From: Rhizobiales bacterium CCH3-A5
Lineage (GTDB): Bacteria; Pseudomonadota; Alphaproteobacteria; Rhizobiales; Beijerinckiaceae
Direction: 5' to 3'
Assembly: GCA_001556025.1 (NCBI GenBank)
Contig: LSIB01000021.1
Location: forward strand, 1-64,000
Length of the DNA stretch: 64,000 nt
Both the position numbers and the translations under genes were made by a program. Of the stretch, positions 36,834-46,217 are shown piece after piece (the stretch's first letter is position 1; every line of letters starts with the position of its first letter). Below the pieces are notes generated by a model. It saw nothing but the letters and a program-made list of their open reading frames with translations. It was not told the origin of the DNA and searched no databases.

Positions 36834-37685
36834 TTAGGGCTTGCCGGCGGGGATGTCGAGTTCCAGCCGCGTCTCGACGGCGGTCGGCTGGCCGCGCAGG
36901 GTCACGATAAAGGGAACGGGCCCGGCCGCGCCCTTGGGCCGGTCGTTGATCCTGACCAGCGCCACGGTCGTGCCGTCGGCCTGCGCGGTGAATTTCGGCT
37001 TGCCGAAGGACCACATGCCCGGCCCCTCGACGAAGACGTCCTCGATCCTGCCCTCGGGCGGTGCGCGCAGCACCAGCCGCAGCGAGGATTCCTGCGGCGT
37101 TTCCTCGAGCTTCGCCTCGAGCAACGCCAGCTTGTCGCGCTGCGGGCCGGGCTTGATCTTGACCGGCACGCGCGCCTCGTAGACCTCGAGCCTCGTGGCG
37201 CTCACCGAGGTGACGCCGGGCTCGAGCCAGAGCCGCGCCTCGCCCTTGGCCGGCACGCAGATCGTCTCGCAGACCGCGTAGTCGAGCTTCAGCACCAGCA
37301 TCACCGGTTTGGCGGGATCGACCGGCTGCACCGAGATCGGGATCACGACCTCGCCGACATAGCCGACCGAGAAGCCGGCCCCGTCCTGGAAGCGCTCGGG
37401 CGCCGGCCAGCGCACGTCGAGCCCGCCGATATTGGTCGAGCCGCTCCAGTCGAACACTGGCGGCACGCCGAAATCGCCGGGGTTGCGCCAATAGGTCTTG
37501 AAGCCGGGCTTGGTCACGATCTCGACGCCGACGCGCTGCTTGCCCGAGGGCGCGGTCGCCCCGGCTATCAGCCGCAGCGAGGAGAAGTCGCCTTTCGACC
37601 ATGACGAGGTCGCCGCCTCCTGCGCGGAGGCGGACGCCGTGAGCCCGGCAAGGGCGCTGAAAGCGAGGGCGAGAAAGCGCTTCAC
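36834..37685 (-). CDS. Periplasmic DsbD-alpha-like (DsbC/DsbD N-terminal family) protein
   Basis: A 283-residue exported protein: signal peptide at residues 1-21 (FLALAFSALAGLTASASA), then a domain like the N-terminal immunoglobulin-like part of DsbD, with TKPGFKTYWRNPGDFG and the redox pair in YAVCETICVPA (Cys-x3-Cys). It lacks the membrane and thioredoxin domains of DsbD. A role in passing electrons to periplasmic thiols is inferred. Neighbouring peroxiredoxin and YqgE genes occur with it in many relatives. Confidence 0.85.
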   Translation of the reverse strand: MKRFLALAFSALAGLTASASAQEAATSSWSKGDFSSLRLIAGATAPSGKQRVGVEIVTKPGFKTYWRNPGDFGVPPVFDWSGSTNIGGLDVRWPAPERFQDGAGFSVGYVGEVVIPISVQPVDPAKPVMLVLKLDYAVCETICVPAKGEARLWLEPGVTSVSATRLEVYEARVPVKIKPGPQRDKLALLEAKLEETPQESSLRLVLRAPPEGRIEDVFVEGPGMWSFGKPKFTAQADGTTVALVRINDRPKGAAGPVPFIVTLRGQPTAVETRLELDIPAGKP

Positions 37686-37865
37686 GATGCCGATCTAGGC
37701 TCTTTCGGTGAAAATTGCGACAAAAACCGGCTGGTGCGGCTCAACGATTGCGTGAACCGCTCGCGGCGCTGCATCCACGCCATGCCGGTTACGCGCGCAG
37801 CATGGCATAAATTCGGACGCCGACCCCAGTTCCCATCCCCGCCGGATATGCTCTAGCATGACGCC

Positions 37866-38477
37866 ATGAAGATCGGTTCGAACCAGCGCGTCAGCGGCCG
37901 CAGCTATCTCGACGGGCAGTGCCTGATCGCGATGCCCGGGATGGCCGACACGCGCTTCAGCCGCAGCGTCGTCTATGTCTGCGCCCATTCCGAGGATGGC
38001 GCGATGGGCATCATCGTCAACAAGCCGGCCTCGGATACGAAATTTCCCGATCTCCTGGTGCAGCTCGACGTCATCCCGTCTGACGAACTGATCCGCCTGC
38101 CGAGCCAGGCCGAGCGTATGCAGGTGCTGCGCGGCGGGCCGGTCGAGACCAAGCGCGGCTTCGTTCTGCACAGCGCCGACTTCTTCCTCGAACAGGCGAC
38201 GCTGCCGATCGACGACGGCATCTGCCTGACCGCGACTCTCGACATCCTGCGCGCCATCGCCATCGGCAGCGGCCCGGAGAATGCGGTTCTGGCGCTGGGC
38301 TACGCAGGCTGGGGTGCGGGCCAGCTCGAATCCGAGATCCAGTCGAATGGCTGGCTGCATTGCGCTGCAGATCCGGCCCTGCTCTTCGACGACGGTATCG
38401 CGACGAAGTACAACCGCGCGCTCGGCAAGATCGGCATCGACCCGGCCTTTTTATCCCGCGAAGCGGGCCACGCCTGA
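37866..38477 (+). CDS. YqgE/AlgH family protein
   Basis: A 203-residue cytoplasmic protein of the YqgE/AlgH (UPF0301) family. Typical segments are [51 protein letters not shown] and [17 protein letters not shown]. AlgH was linked to alginate regulation in Pseudomonas, but the biochemical role is unknown. The gene is divergent from the DsbD-alpha-like gene. Confidence 0.93.
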   Translation: MKIGSNQRVSGRSYLDGQCLIAMPGMADTRFSRSVVYVCAHSEDGAMGIIVNKPASDTKFPDLLVQLDVIPSDELIRLPSQAERMQVLRGGPVETKRGFVLHSADFFLEQATLPIDDGICLTATLDILRAIAIGSGPENAVLALGYAGWGAGQLESEIQSNGWLHCAADPALLFDDGIATKYNRALGKIGIDPAFLSREAGHA

Positions 38478-38630
38478 GCGTCCGCCTCGTAACTCTACTC
38501 CGGCGGCCGTCTGGCGCGGCCTTCTGCGCTTCCGGTGCTCACGGACAAAAAGTCCGCTCCGCTCCGGTTCTCGAACGCCACGCCAGCCGACTCACCCGAG
38601 CGAGTTTCGAGGCGGACGCTGCGCGCCTCG

Positions 38631-39521
38631 TCAGTTTTCAGCCGCCGGCAGTTCGATCCGCGCCTTGATCGGCAGATGGTCCGACGCCACCCGCGCCAGC
38701 GGCGTGTCATGCACGCTCACCGTCGCGATCAGCTCCGGCGGATAGGTCACGATCCGGTCCAGCGCCAGCACCGGAAACCGCGCCGGAAAGCTCGGCACCG
38801 AGGCCTGCACCGGCCCGAAATGCGGCGCGAGCCCATGCAGGCTGGAGCGCCGGCCGACGCGCCATTCGTTGAAGTCGCCCATCAGCACGATCGGCCGCTT
38901 GTCGCCGTCATGGGCGGCGGTCATCAGCTTCTCGATCTGGCGCGAGCGCGAATGCCGCAGCAGCCCCAGATGCGCCGCGACGACGCGCACGCAGCCGCAG
39001 GGCAAATCGAGATCGACGATCAGCGCCCCGCGCGGCTCCAGCCCCGGCAGCACGATCTGCGTCGTAGCGGTGGCGCTGCCCTGCCGGATCAGCACGACAT
39101 TGCCGTGCCAGCCATGGCGCGGCCCGGTTTCGTGGACGCGCACCGGGGCGAGCCCCGTCTCGCGCATCAGCGTCTCCAGTTCGAGCAGGCCCGCGCGCGT
39201 GCCGAAGCGCTGGTCGGCCTCCTGCAACGCGACGACGTCGGCGTCGATCTCCTTCAGCACCGCGACGATCCGGTCGGGGTCGAAGCGCCTGTCGCGGCCC
39301 ACCGCCTTGTGGATGTTGTAGGAGGCGAATAGAAGTTCGACGCCAGGCTGCGGCGGCGACGATTGCTCCTGCTGCCCCGCCCCATGGACGCGCTCGCGGC
39401 TCCAGCCGGCCGAGCGCAGCGCGCGCAGCCGCCTGATCCGGCCCAGCGGCCGCCCATCCATGTCCAGCGCCGTCTCGCGCCGGAAACTCATGCGCCAGCG
39501 CGTCTTCCAGTCGTCGGACAC
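38631..39521 (-). CDS. Endonuclease/exonuclease/phosphatase (EEP) family protein
   Basis: A 296-residue EEP-fold hydrolase. Catalytic segments are ASYNIHKAVG, VVALQEAD (Glu), MGDFNEW and the final SDHLPIKARI. This branch resembles E. coli YbhP, whose gene neighbours the cardiolipin synthase gene clsB; here too the gene is divergent from a phospholipase D-type gene. A role in phospholipid or nucleotide phosphoester hydrolysis is inferred. The start is M1 at 39521 or an ATG 30 bases later. Confidence 0.88.
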   Translation of the reverse strand: MSDDWKTRWRMSFRRETALDMDGRPLGRIRRLRALRSAGWSRERVHGAGQQEQSSPPQPGVELLFASYNIHKAVGRDRRFDPDRIVAVLKEIDADVVALQEADQRFGTRAGLLELETLMRETGLAPVRVHETGPRHGWHGNVVLIRQGSATATTQIVLPGLEPRGALIVDLDLPCGCVRVVAAHLGLLRHSRSRQIEKLMTAAHDGDKRPIVLMGDFNEWRVGRRSSLHGLAPHFGPVQASVPSFPARFPVLALDRIVTYPPELIATVSVHDTPLARVASDHLPIKARIELPAAEN

Positions 39522-39696
39522 AGTCAGTCAGCCCTTGTCTCGTCGCGCGAAAGGTCGAAGACATCCGCCAGCGAGAGACGAACGTGACCGACATTCAACG
39601 CGCGTGCCAGCGCCCCGGTTCGTTTTCCCTGCCGGAGATTGAACGATTTGGCTCGAAGCGAATTGATTGTCTGCAAGGGGGTCGATCGCGTTTCCG

Positions 39697-41226
39697 ATGT
39701 CATGGCTGATTGGTCTTGTTGTCCTCGTGGCGCTGGCCGCCGTCGCGCTCGCCGGCGTGTCCTCATATGGACGCCTTGCGCGCCGCGCCAGCGGTCAACC
39801 CGCGCATGCGCTCGCCGTCGGCGATGACGAAACCGCGATCGACCGGCTGGTGGCCCCGCTGCTGCGCGGCCGGGACGGGCAGTCCGGCGTCATCCTCCTG
39901 GCCGACAACCTGCAGGCCTTCGCGCTGCGCGCCGCCTCGGCCCGTCAGGCCGGCCGCAGCCTCGATCTGCAATATTATTACTGGCTCGACGATCTCACCG
40001 GCGGCCTGCTGCTGCGCGAGGTGATCGCGGCCGCCGATCGCGGCGTGCGCGTGCGCATGCTGATCGACGACATCAGCATGCGCGGCCGCAACCGGCTCTA
40101 CCGCGCGGTCGACACCCATCCCCATATCGAGATTCGCCTCTTCAACCCCAGCCGCAACCGCAGCGACGGGTTCAAGCGCGGCCTCGAATTGCTGGCGCGC
40201 TTCGTCACCGCGACGCGGCGCATGCACAACAAGGCCTGGATCGCTGATGGCCGCCTCGCCATCATCGGCGGCCGCAACATCGGCGACGCCTATTTCGACG
40301 CCGACGCCGATTCGAATTTTCACGACATGGACCTGGCTCTGGTCGGAGAGGCGCTGGCTCCGGCGCAGGCGATCTTTGACGAGTTCTGGAACAGCTCTGT
40401 CGCCGTTCCGATCAACGCCCTGTTCCGCCGCCGCCTGCGCTTGACGCTCGCCGACGTCCGTGCGCGACATGAGACGCTGGCGGCGCAGCCAAGGGCGGAA
40501 CCCTACCTCGCGCGCCTCGAGGAGCCGTCCGCTGAAGCAGCGCTGCCGCCGCGTGACACCCTGCGCTGGATCGACGAGGTCGAGGTGCTGTCGGACAAGG
40601 CGCGCAAGGCGCTGGGCGCCAATAACGGCAACCGGCTGGCCACCCGGATCGGCGACCTCGTCGCCTCCGCGCGCCGCGACCTCGCGATCATCTCGCCCTA
40701 TTTCATCCCCGGTGATGACGGCATGGCGGTCCTGGACAGGCTCATCGCGCGTGGCGTGAGGATATCCGTCCTCACCAACTCGCTGGCGGCCACCGATGTC
40801 GTGGCCGTCCACGGGGCTTATGCCGGCTATCGCAGGCCGCTGCTGAAGCTGGGCGTCGCCCTCTACGAACTGCGCCCCGAGCTGACGCCGGCGCGCGGTT
40901 CGCTCTTCGGCTCCAAGGGCGCGAGCCTGCACACCAAGGCCTTCACCGTCGACGGCGAGACCGCCTTCGTCGGCTCGTTCAACTTCGATCCGCGCTCGCG
41001 CTCGCTCAATACCGAGATGGGAATCATCGTCCATGACCGAGAACTCGCCTGCGAGATCGACCGGCATTTCCGCGAGCAGACGCAACCGGACTCCGCTTAT
41101 GCCGTGACCTTGCGCGACGGCCGGCTCCGCTGGGGCGAGGGATCGGGCTGCGAACCCGGAGCCAGCCTGCGGCGACGACTGGCGGCCTTCCTGATCGGCT
41201 GCCTGCCGGTCGAATCGCAGTTGTAA
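39697..41226 (+). CDS. Phospholipase D-type (cardiolipin synthase-like) protein
   Basis: A 509-residue protein with an N-terminal membrane helix (residues 2-22, SWLIGLVVLVALAAVALAG) and two HKD motifs: HNKAWIADGRLAIIGGRN and HTKAFTVDGETAFVGSFN. This is the layout of PLD-family phosphatidyltransferases/cardiolipin synthases of the ClsC/ClsB type. The ATG at 39697 was chosen; a TTG 30 bases upstream is in frame. Enzyme against transferase activity cannot be decided. Confidence 0.88.
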   Translation: MSWLIGLVVLVALAAVALAGVSSYGRLARRASGQPAHALAVGDDETAIDRLVAPLLRGRDGQSGVILLADNLQAFALRAASARQAGRSLDLQYYYWLDDLTGGLLLREVIAAADRGVRVRMLIDDISMRGRNRLYRAVDTHPHIEIRLFNPSRNRSDGFKRGLELLARFVTATRRMHNKAWIADGRLAIIGGRNIGDAYFDADADSNFHDMDLALVGEALAPAQAIFDEFWNSSVAVPINALFRRRLRLTLADVRARHETLAAQPRAEPYLARLEEPSAEAALPPRDTLRWIDEVEVLSDKARKALGANNGNRLATRIGDLVASARRDLAIISPYFIPGDDGMAVLDRLIARGVRISVLTNSLAATDVVAVHGAYAGYRRPLLKLGVALYELRPELTPARGSLFGSKGASLHTKAFTVDGETAFVGSFNFDPRSRSLNTEMGIIVHDRELACEIDRHFREQTQPDSAYAVTLRDGRLRWGEGSGCEPGASLRRRLAAFLIGCLPVESQL

Positions 41227-41230
41227 AGTC

Positions 41231-44167
41231 TCAGGCCGCTTCCGTGGTCGCCACGCTGGCGCCGACCAGCCGCCGCGCCTCGGCCGCCGTCATCGGCTTG
41301 CCGAAGATGTAGCCTTGAGCGTAGTGGCAGCCGAGCTGGTAGAGTTCGATCGCATCCGACTCGCTCTCAGCCCCCTCCGCGACCACGTCCATGCGCAGAT
41401 CGGCGGCGAGCTGGACGATCGAGCGCAGGATCACCGGCGGCTTGCCATTGCCCATCTGGCGCACGAAGCTCTGGTCGACCTTGATCGTGTCGAAGGGAAA
41501 GCGCTGCAGATAGGACAGCGAGGAATAGCCCGTTCCGAAATCGTCGAGCGAGAGGCCAGCGCCCAAGTCGCGGATGCGGTGCAGCATCTGCGCGGCATAT
41601 TCCGGGTTCTCCATCACCAGGCTCTCGGTGATTTCGAGCTTGAGCGTGCCGGGAAGCACGCGGCGGCGGCCCAGCACCGTCTTCACGTCATGCAGCAAAT
41701 CGTGGCGCAGAAGCTGGCGCGAGGAGACGTTGACGCTGGCGAAGATCGGCGGATCGACCTCGAGCGCGGCCTGCCAGGCTTCGAGCTCGCGCGCCGTGCG
41801 GTCCATGACATAAACGCCGAGATCGACGATCAGCCCGGTTTCCTCGGCGATGGCGAGGAAGTCCTGCGGCATCAGCCGGCCCTCGCGCGGATGGTCCCAG
41901 CGCACCAGCGCCTCGAAACCGGCGATGGTGCGGTCCTCCAGCCGTACGATCGGCTGGTAGAGCACCTGGATCTCGCCGCGCTCGATGGCCCGGCGCAGGT
42001 CGCTCTCCAGCGCGAGGCGGTCGTTGCGGTCGGTCCGCATCGCCGGCACGAAGACCTCGATCTTGTTGCCGCCCTGGCGCTTGGCATGGGCCATGGCGAG
42101 CTCGGCGTTCTTCAGGCAGTCGTCCTTGCGCGCGGCCGGCGCGGGGTCGAACAAGGCGAGCCCGATCGAGGGCGTCAGGAAAATCTCGCGCTCCGACAGC
42201 GTAATCGGCGTCGAGATCGCGCGCCGAACCAGTTCGGCCAGAGCGAGAATCCGCTCCGGATCGCGCTCCGAGACCAGGATCATGGCAAAGGTATCGCCGC
42301 CGATCCGGGCGAGCGTATCCTGCGCCCGCAGCAGCCGGCCGAGTCGGCGCGCCAGCGTCAGCAAAATCGAATCGCCCGCCGAGAAGCCGACCGATTCGTT
42401 GACCTGCTTGAAGCGATCGACGTCGATCACGATCACGGTCGGCCGAATGTTGTCGTCGGCCCGGCAGAAGCCGAACACGGCCGTCAGCCTGTCCTGGAAC
42501 AGCTTGCGGTTGGGCAGCCCGGTCAGATTGTCGTGGACGGCGTCGTGCAGCAGCCGCTCCTGCGCGGTGCGCTGCTCGGTGACGTCCGACAGCGTGCCGA
42601 TGACGCGGATCACCTCGCCGTCCGAGCCTATCACCGGCCGTGCCTTGACGTTGAACCAGTGATAGGCGCCGCTGCCGGCGCGCAGCCGGACATCGAGATT
42701 GAGCTTGCCCCGGCGCTGCTCCAGCACGGCGTCGAGCGTGACGCGGTAGCGGTCGCGGTCGGCGACATGCATGTGCTCGAGCCAGCGCGAGGCGGAGCCT
42801 TCGAGTGCGCCGCGGGCCAAGCCGAGCAGCGCCTCGATCTGCGGCGAGACGAAGATCTTGTCGGCGCTGACGTCCCAGTCGAAGACGAGGTCGCCCGAGC
42901 CCGCCAGCGCCAGCGCCCGGCGCTCGGTCTCGGAAACCAGACCCTGCGACAGCCCCCCGCCTGCAAAGGCGTGCTGGATCACCGTGAAGCCGATGAGCAG
43001 CACGATCAGCACGAGACCGCCGAGCAGGGCCGGCGCGACGAGATCGCGCGAGAACTGCCCCGTCACGGTGAAGCCCGCAGCCGTGACCCAGACCGCGAGC
43101 AGGAACCAGGTCGGGATCAGCATCACGGCGCGCTCGTAGCCATGCGTCGCCAGATGCAGGATCAGCACGAAGCCGACGGCGGCCACCGCCGCAATCGAGA
43201 TGCGCGCGATGCCCGACGCCATCGGCGCATCGAAGACGGCAAGCCCCACGAGACCGGCCAGGCCCAGCATCCAGACGAAGGTGACGTGGCTGTAGCGCAC
43301 ATGCCAGCGCGCGAGGTTGAGATAGGCGAAGAGGAAGACGAGCAGAGTGGCGGCGAGCACTACCTCCGCACCGGCCCGGTAGATGCGCTCGATGGCCGGC
43401 GTGAGCGGGAAAATGCGCTGGAAGAAACCGAAATCGAGCCCGGAATAGGCCAGCACCGCCCAGGCCAGCGCTGCAGCTGCTGGAAAGATCACCGCGCCCT
43501 TGACCACGAAGATGATGGTCAGGAACAGCGCCAGCAGGCCGGCGATGCCGATGATGATGCCCTTGTAGAGCGTCAGCCCGTTGGTCTTCTGCCGGTAGGC
43601 CTCCTGCTCGTAGAGATAGAGCTGCGGCAGGTTCGGCGATTTGAGTTCCGCGACGAAGGTCACGGTGGTACCGGGGTCGAGCGTGATCAGGAACACGTCG
43701 GCGTCCGGGCTCTCCTCGCGCTCGGGGCTGAGGCCCTGGCTCGCGGTCACGGCCTCGATGCGCCGATCGCCGAGATCGGGCCAGATCACGCCCGAGCCGA
43801 TCAGCCGGTGAAACGGCGCGACCAGCAGCCGGTCGATCTGCTCGTCGGAATCGTTGGTCAGCGCGAAGACGATCCAGTCCGGCCGCGCGCCCGATTCTCG
43901 CGCCCTGACGGCGATACGGCGCACGATGCCGTCCGGCCCCGGCGCGGTCGAAATCTGGATGACGTCGCCATCGGATTTGTTGCGCTCGACGACATGGGTC
44001 AGGTCGAGCACGGAGGAATCGACCGGCACGCGCACAGCCTCGACCGCGAAGGCGGGCGCTACGGCTGCGGCGAGCCAGAGCAGCATGCCGGCGACGGCGC
44101 AGCCAAACCGGAGAAGTCGGTCGGGAATGGACAAGCGCGGCTCGAGACTGGGGCGGGGAACGATCAT
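41231..44167 (-). CDS. Membrane PAS-GGDEF-EAL c-di-GMP phosphodiesterase with degenerate GGDEF
   Basis: A 978-residue protein. It has a signal/first helix (about 20-42), an extracytoplasmic sensor domain (about 43-200) and roughly seven membrane helices (205-405). A PAS domain follows (about 420-530), then a GGDEF domain whose signature is GGDTF (near residue 622), and an intact EAL domain (EALVRW near 752, with [33 protein letters not shown] and AQGYIFGKP). The cyclase motif lacks its Glu, so cyclase activity is unlikely, while c-di-GMP hydrolysis is likely. The N-terminal sensor resembles 7TMR-DISM types. Confidence 0.93.
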   Translation of the reverse strand: MIVPRPSLEPRLSIPDRLLRFGCAVAGMLLWLAAAVAPAFAVEAVRVPVDSSVLDLTHVVERNKSDGDVIQISTAPGPDGIVRRIAVRARESGARPDWIVFALTNDSDEQIDRLLVAPFHRLIGSGVIWPDLGDRRIEAVTASQGLSPEREESPDADVFLITLDPGTTVTFVAELKSPNLPQLYLYEQEAYRQKTNGLTLYKGIIIGIAGLLALFLTIIFVVKGAVIFPAAAALAWAVLAYSGLDFGFFQRIFPLTPAIERIYRAGAEVVLAATLLVFLFAYLNLARWHVRYSHVTFVWMLGLAGLVGLAVFDAPMASGIARISIAAVAAVGFVLILHLATHGYERAVMLIPTWFLLAVWVTAAGFTVTGQFSRDLVAPALLGGLVLIVLLIGFTVIQHAFAGGGLSQGLVSETERRALALAGSGDLVFDWDVSADKIFVSPQIEALLGLARGALEGSASRWLEHMHVADRDRYRVTLDAVLEQRRGKLNLDVRLRAGSGAYHWFNVKARPVIGSDGEVIRVIGTLSDVTEQRTAQERLLHDAVHDNLTGLPNRKLFQDRLTAVFGFCRADDNIRPTVIVIDVDRFKQVNESVGFSAGDSILLTLARRLGRLLRAQDTLARIGGDTFAMILVSERDPERILALAELVRRAISTPITLSEREIFLTPSIGLALFDPAPAARKDDCLKNAELAMAHAKRQGGNKIEVFVPAMRTDRNDRLALESDLRRAIERGEIQVLYQPIVRLEDRTIAGFEALVRWDHPREGRLMPQDFLAIAEETGLIVDLGVYVMDRTARELEAWQAALEVDPPIFASVNVSSRQLLRHDLLHDVKTVLGRRRVLPGTLKLEITESLVMENPEYAAQMLHRIRDLGAGLSLDDFGTGYSSLSYLQRFPFDTIKVDQSFVRQMGNGKPPVILRSIVQLAADLRMDVVAEGAESESDAIELYQLGCHYAQGYIFGKPMTAAEARRLVGASVATTEAA

Positions 44168-44228
44168 TCGGATGTGGACGTCAGTCCTAGCGAGGGCTCA
44201 TGGCGAGGGCAAGGCACGCTGCGCCGGC

Positions 44229-44828
44229 TCACCCCGGGCCGCCCGGCAGCCGGTCGCTCGACAAGGCCGCGTAGAGCAGGTGATCCGCCCAGACCCCGTT
44301 GATCCGCAGATAAGCCCGCGCCATGCCCTCGCGATGGAAGCCGACGCGCTCCAGCAGCCGGCGAGAGGGCTCGTTGGCGGGCAGGCATGCAGCCTCGACC
44401 CGGTGCAGCGCGAGATCGTTGAAGGCGAAGCGCAGCGCGCCGCGCACCGCCTCCGTCATATGGCCCTTGCCGGCGTGGCGCTGGCCCATCCAGTAGCCCA
44501 GCGTGCAGGCCTGCGCCACGCCGCGCCGGACGAGCCCGAGCGTCAGCCCGCCGAGCAGGGCGTCCGTCTGCTGATCGACGATGAACAGCGAATAGGCCTC
44601 GTCGGTGGCGATCTCGCGGGCGGCGCGCTTCACCCGCAGCCGGAACGAGGCCCGCGTCAGGTCGTCCTCGTTCCAGACCGGCTCCCATGGCGTCAGGAAC
44701 TCGCGGCTCTCCATGCGCAGCACGGCCCAGGCGGCGTAATCGGCCGCAGCCGGCGCACGCAGGACGAGGTTCTGTGTGCGGATCAGCGGGCGCGCTGGCG
44801 GGTCGGTCGCGAAACGGAACAGCGCCAT
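44229..44828 (-). CDS. GNAT family acetyltransferase, RimJ/RimL type
   Basis: A 199-residue single-domain acetyltransferase similar to RimJ (ribosomal protein S5 N-acetyltransferase). Typical segments are LRAPAAADYAAWAVLR, TLGYWMGQRHAGKGHMTEAV (acetyl-CoA site) and ANEPSRRLLERVGFHREG. The true acceptor is unknown. It follows the M16 peptidase gene across a 60-base spacer that holds a dispersed repeat. Confidence 0.9.
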   Translation of the reverse strand: MALFRFATDPPARPLIRTQNLVLRAPAAADYAAWAVLRMESREFLTPWEPVWNEDDLTRASFRLRVKRAAREIATDEAYSLFIVDQQTDALLGGLTLGLVRRGVAQACTLGYWMGQRHAGKGHMTEAVRGALRFAFNDLALHRVEAACLPANEPSRRLLERVGFHREGMARAYLRINGVWADHLLYAALSSDRLPGGPG

Positions 44829-44831
44829 CAG

Positions 44832-44878
44832 AGCATGACGCCGAAACGTGGATGCCGGTTTTCGGACAATGTCATGCT
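44832..44878. repeat. Dispersed palindromic repeat, family B, copy 1
   Basis: An outer inverted repeat AGCATGAC / GTCATGCT encloses an inner CCGAAA / TTTCGG pair, 47 bases in all. A closely related element occurs near 48.9 kb. It lies in the spacer between the M16 peptidase and GNAT genes and can form a hairpin. Confidence 0.75.
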
Positions 44879-44888
44879 GGACCCGTCC

Positions 44889-46217
44889 TCAATCCGAGGC
44901 CCGGCTGGCGTATTTGAGCCCCTTGGCCGGCGGCAGGCCCTTGAGCGGGCCGACGGCCGCGATCGTCGGCTGGTGGCCGAGCAGGGAGCGCCCCGCCGCG
45001 CGCACGTCGTCGAGCGTCACCGCGTCGAGCCGCGCCGCCAGCTCTTCGCGGCGGATCGCCCGGCCGAAGATCAGCACCTGCCGCGCCATCTGTTCCAGCT
45101 TGCCGCCGGGGCTCTCCAGCGAGGCGAGCAGCCCGACCTTCATTTGCGCGCGGGCGCGCGCGACTTCCGCTTCGCTGACATCCTCGGCGGCCTGCCGCAG
45201 GCAGGCGAGCGACACGTCGATCAGCTCGGCTGCATCCTCCGGCGCTGTGCCGGCGCTGATGCCGAAGACGCCGCAATCGGAGAAGGGCCAGTGGAAGGCG
45301 TCGACCGCATAGGCCAGCCCGCGCTTCTCGCGCACCTCCTGGAACAGCCGCGAGGACAGCCCGCCCCCAAGCACGGAGGAGAAGATCTGCAGCGGATAAT
45401 GCGCACCCTTGCTGAAGGGCTGGCCGGGGAAGCCGAGGACGAGATGGACCTGCTCCTCGTCGCTTTTGATCCGCGCCTCGCCGCCGCGATAGTCGCCGCC
45501 CTCGCGGACCGGTTTCGCCTCGGGCGAGGCCGGCAGCGCGGCCAGATGCCTCTTCGCGAGCGCGACGAACTCGTCGTGATCGACCGCGCCGGACGCCGCC
45601 AGAACCATGTTGCCGGCATGGTAGTGCCGCGCGAGGTAAGCCCGAATCGCATCGGGCGTGAAGCTTTTCACGGTCTTGGCTGTGCCCAGGATCGGCCGGC
45701 CGAGCGGCTGATCGGGAAATGCGGCCTGCAGGAAGCGGTCATAGACCAGGTCGTCGGGCGTATCCTGCACGGCGCTGATCTCTTGCAGGATCACGCCCTT
45801 CTCGCGCCTCAGCTCCTCTTCGGTGAGGGCCGGCGAGGTCAGGATGTCGGCGAGGATATCGACTGCGAGTTCGAGGTCCTCGCCCAGCACCCGGGCGGTG
45901 TAGCAGGTGTACTCGACCGAGGTCGCGGCGTTGAGGTCGCCGCCGACGCTCTCGATCGCCTCGGCGATCTCCAGCGCGTTGCGCTTCGCGGTGCCCTTGA
46001 AGGCCATGTGCTCCAGCAGATGGGCGAGCCCGTGCTCATGGGGTAGCTCGTCGCGCGAGCCTGCCCCGATCCAGATGCCCAGCGAAACGGTGGCGGCATG
46101 GTCCATGCGCTGCGAGACGATGCGCAGGCCCGACGGCAGGGTGGTCAGCCCGACATCGGGGTCGTGCTCGCCGGCGTTCGGCGCGGCGATGTCGATCTCG
46201 TCGCCATGCTCGCTCAT
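44889..46217 (-). CDS. M16 family zinc peptidase (MPP/PqqL-like)
   Basis: A 442-residue pitrilysin-type peptidase related to mitochondrial processing peptidase. The inverted zinc motif HLLEH is present (His66, Glu69, His70), with the downstream Glu in the AEAIESVGGDLNA to GEDLELAVDIL region. Segments GGGLSSRLFQEVREKRGLAY and LEQMARQVLIFGR fit the family. There is no signal peptide. The start overlaps the thrC stop (ATGA). The substrate is unknown. Confidence 0.94.
   Translation of the reverse strand: MSEHGDEIDIAAPNAGEHDPDVGLTTLPSGLRIVSQRMDHAATVSLGIWIGAGSRDELPHEHGLAHLLEHMAFKGTAKRNALEIAEAIESVGGDLNAATSVEYTCYTARVLGEDLELAVDILADILTSPALTEEELRREKGVILQEISAVQDTPDDLVYDRFLQAAFPDQPLGRPILGTAKTVKSFTPDAIRAYLARHYHAGNMVLAASGAVDHDEFVALAKRHLAALPASPEAKPVREGGDYRGGEARIKSDEEQVHLVLGFPGQPFSKGAHYPLQIFSSVLGGGLSSRLFQEVREKRGLAYAVDAFHWPFSDCGVFGISAGTAPEDAAELIDVSLACLRQAAEDVSEAEVARARAQMKVGLLASLESPGGKLEQMARQVLIFGRAIRREELAARLDAVTLDDVRAAGRSLLGHQPTIAAVGPLKGLPPAKGLKYASRASD

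Noticed and set aside
41315..44302. A 995-residue open frame opposite the GGDEF/EAL gene
   Set aside because: It is the antisense shadow of a high-GC gene, with Arg/Asp/Gln-rich composition and no domain or start signal.
43854..46046. A 730-residue plus-strand frame across the GNAT and M16 genes
   Set aside because: It spans two real minus-strand genes and shows only shadow composition.
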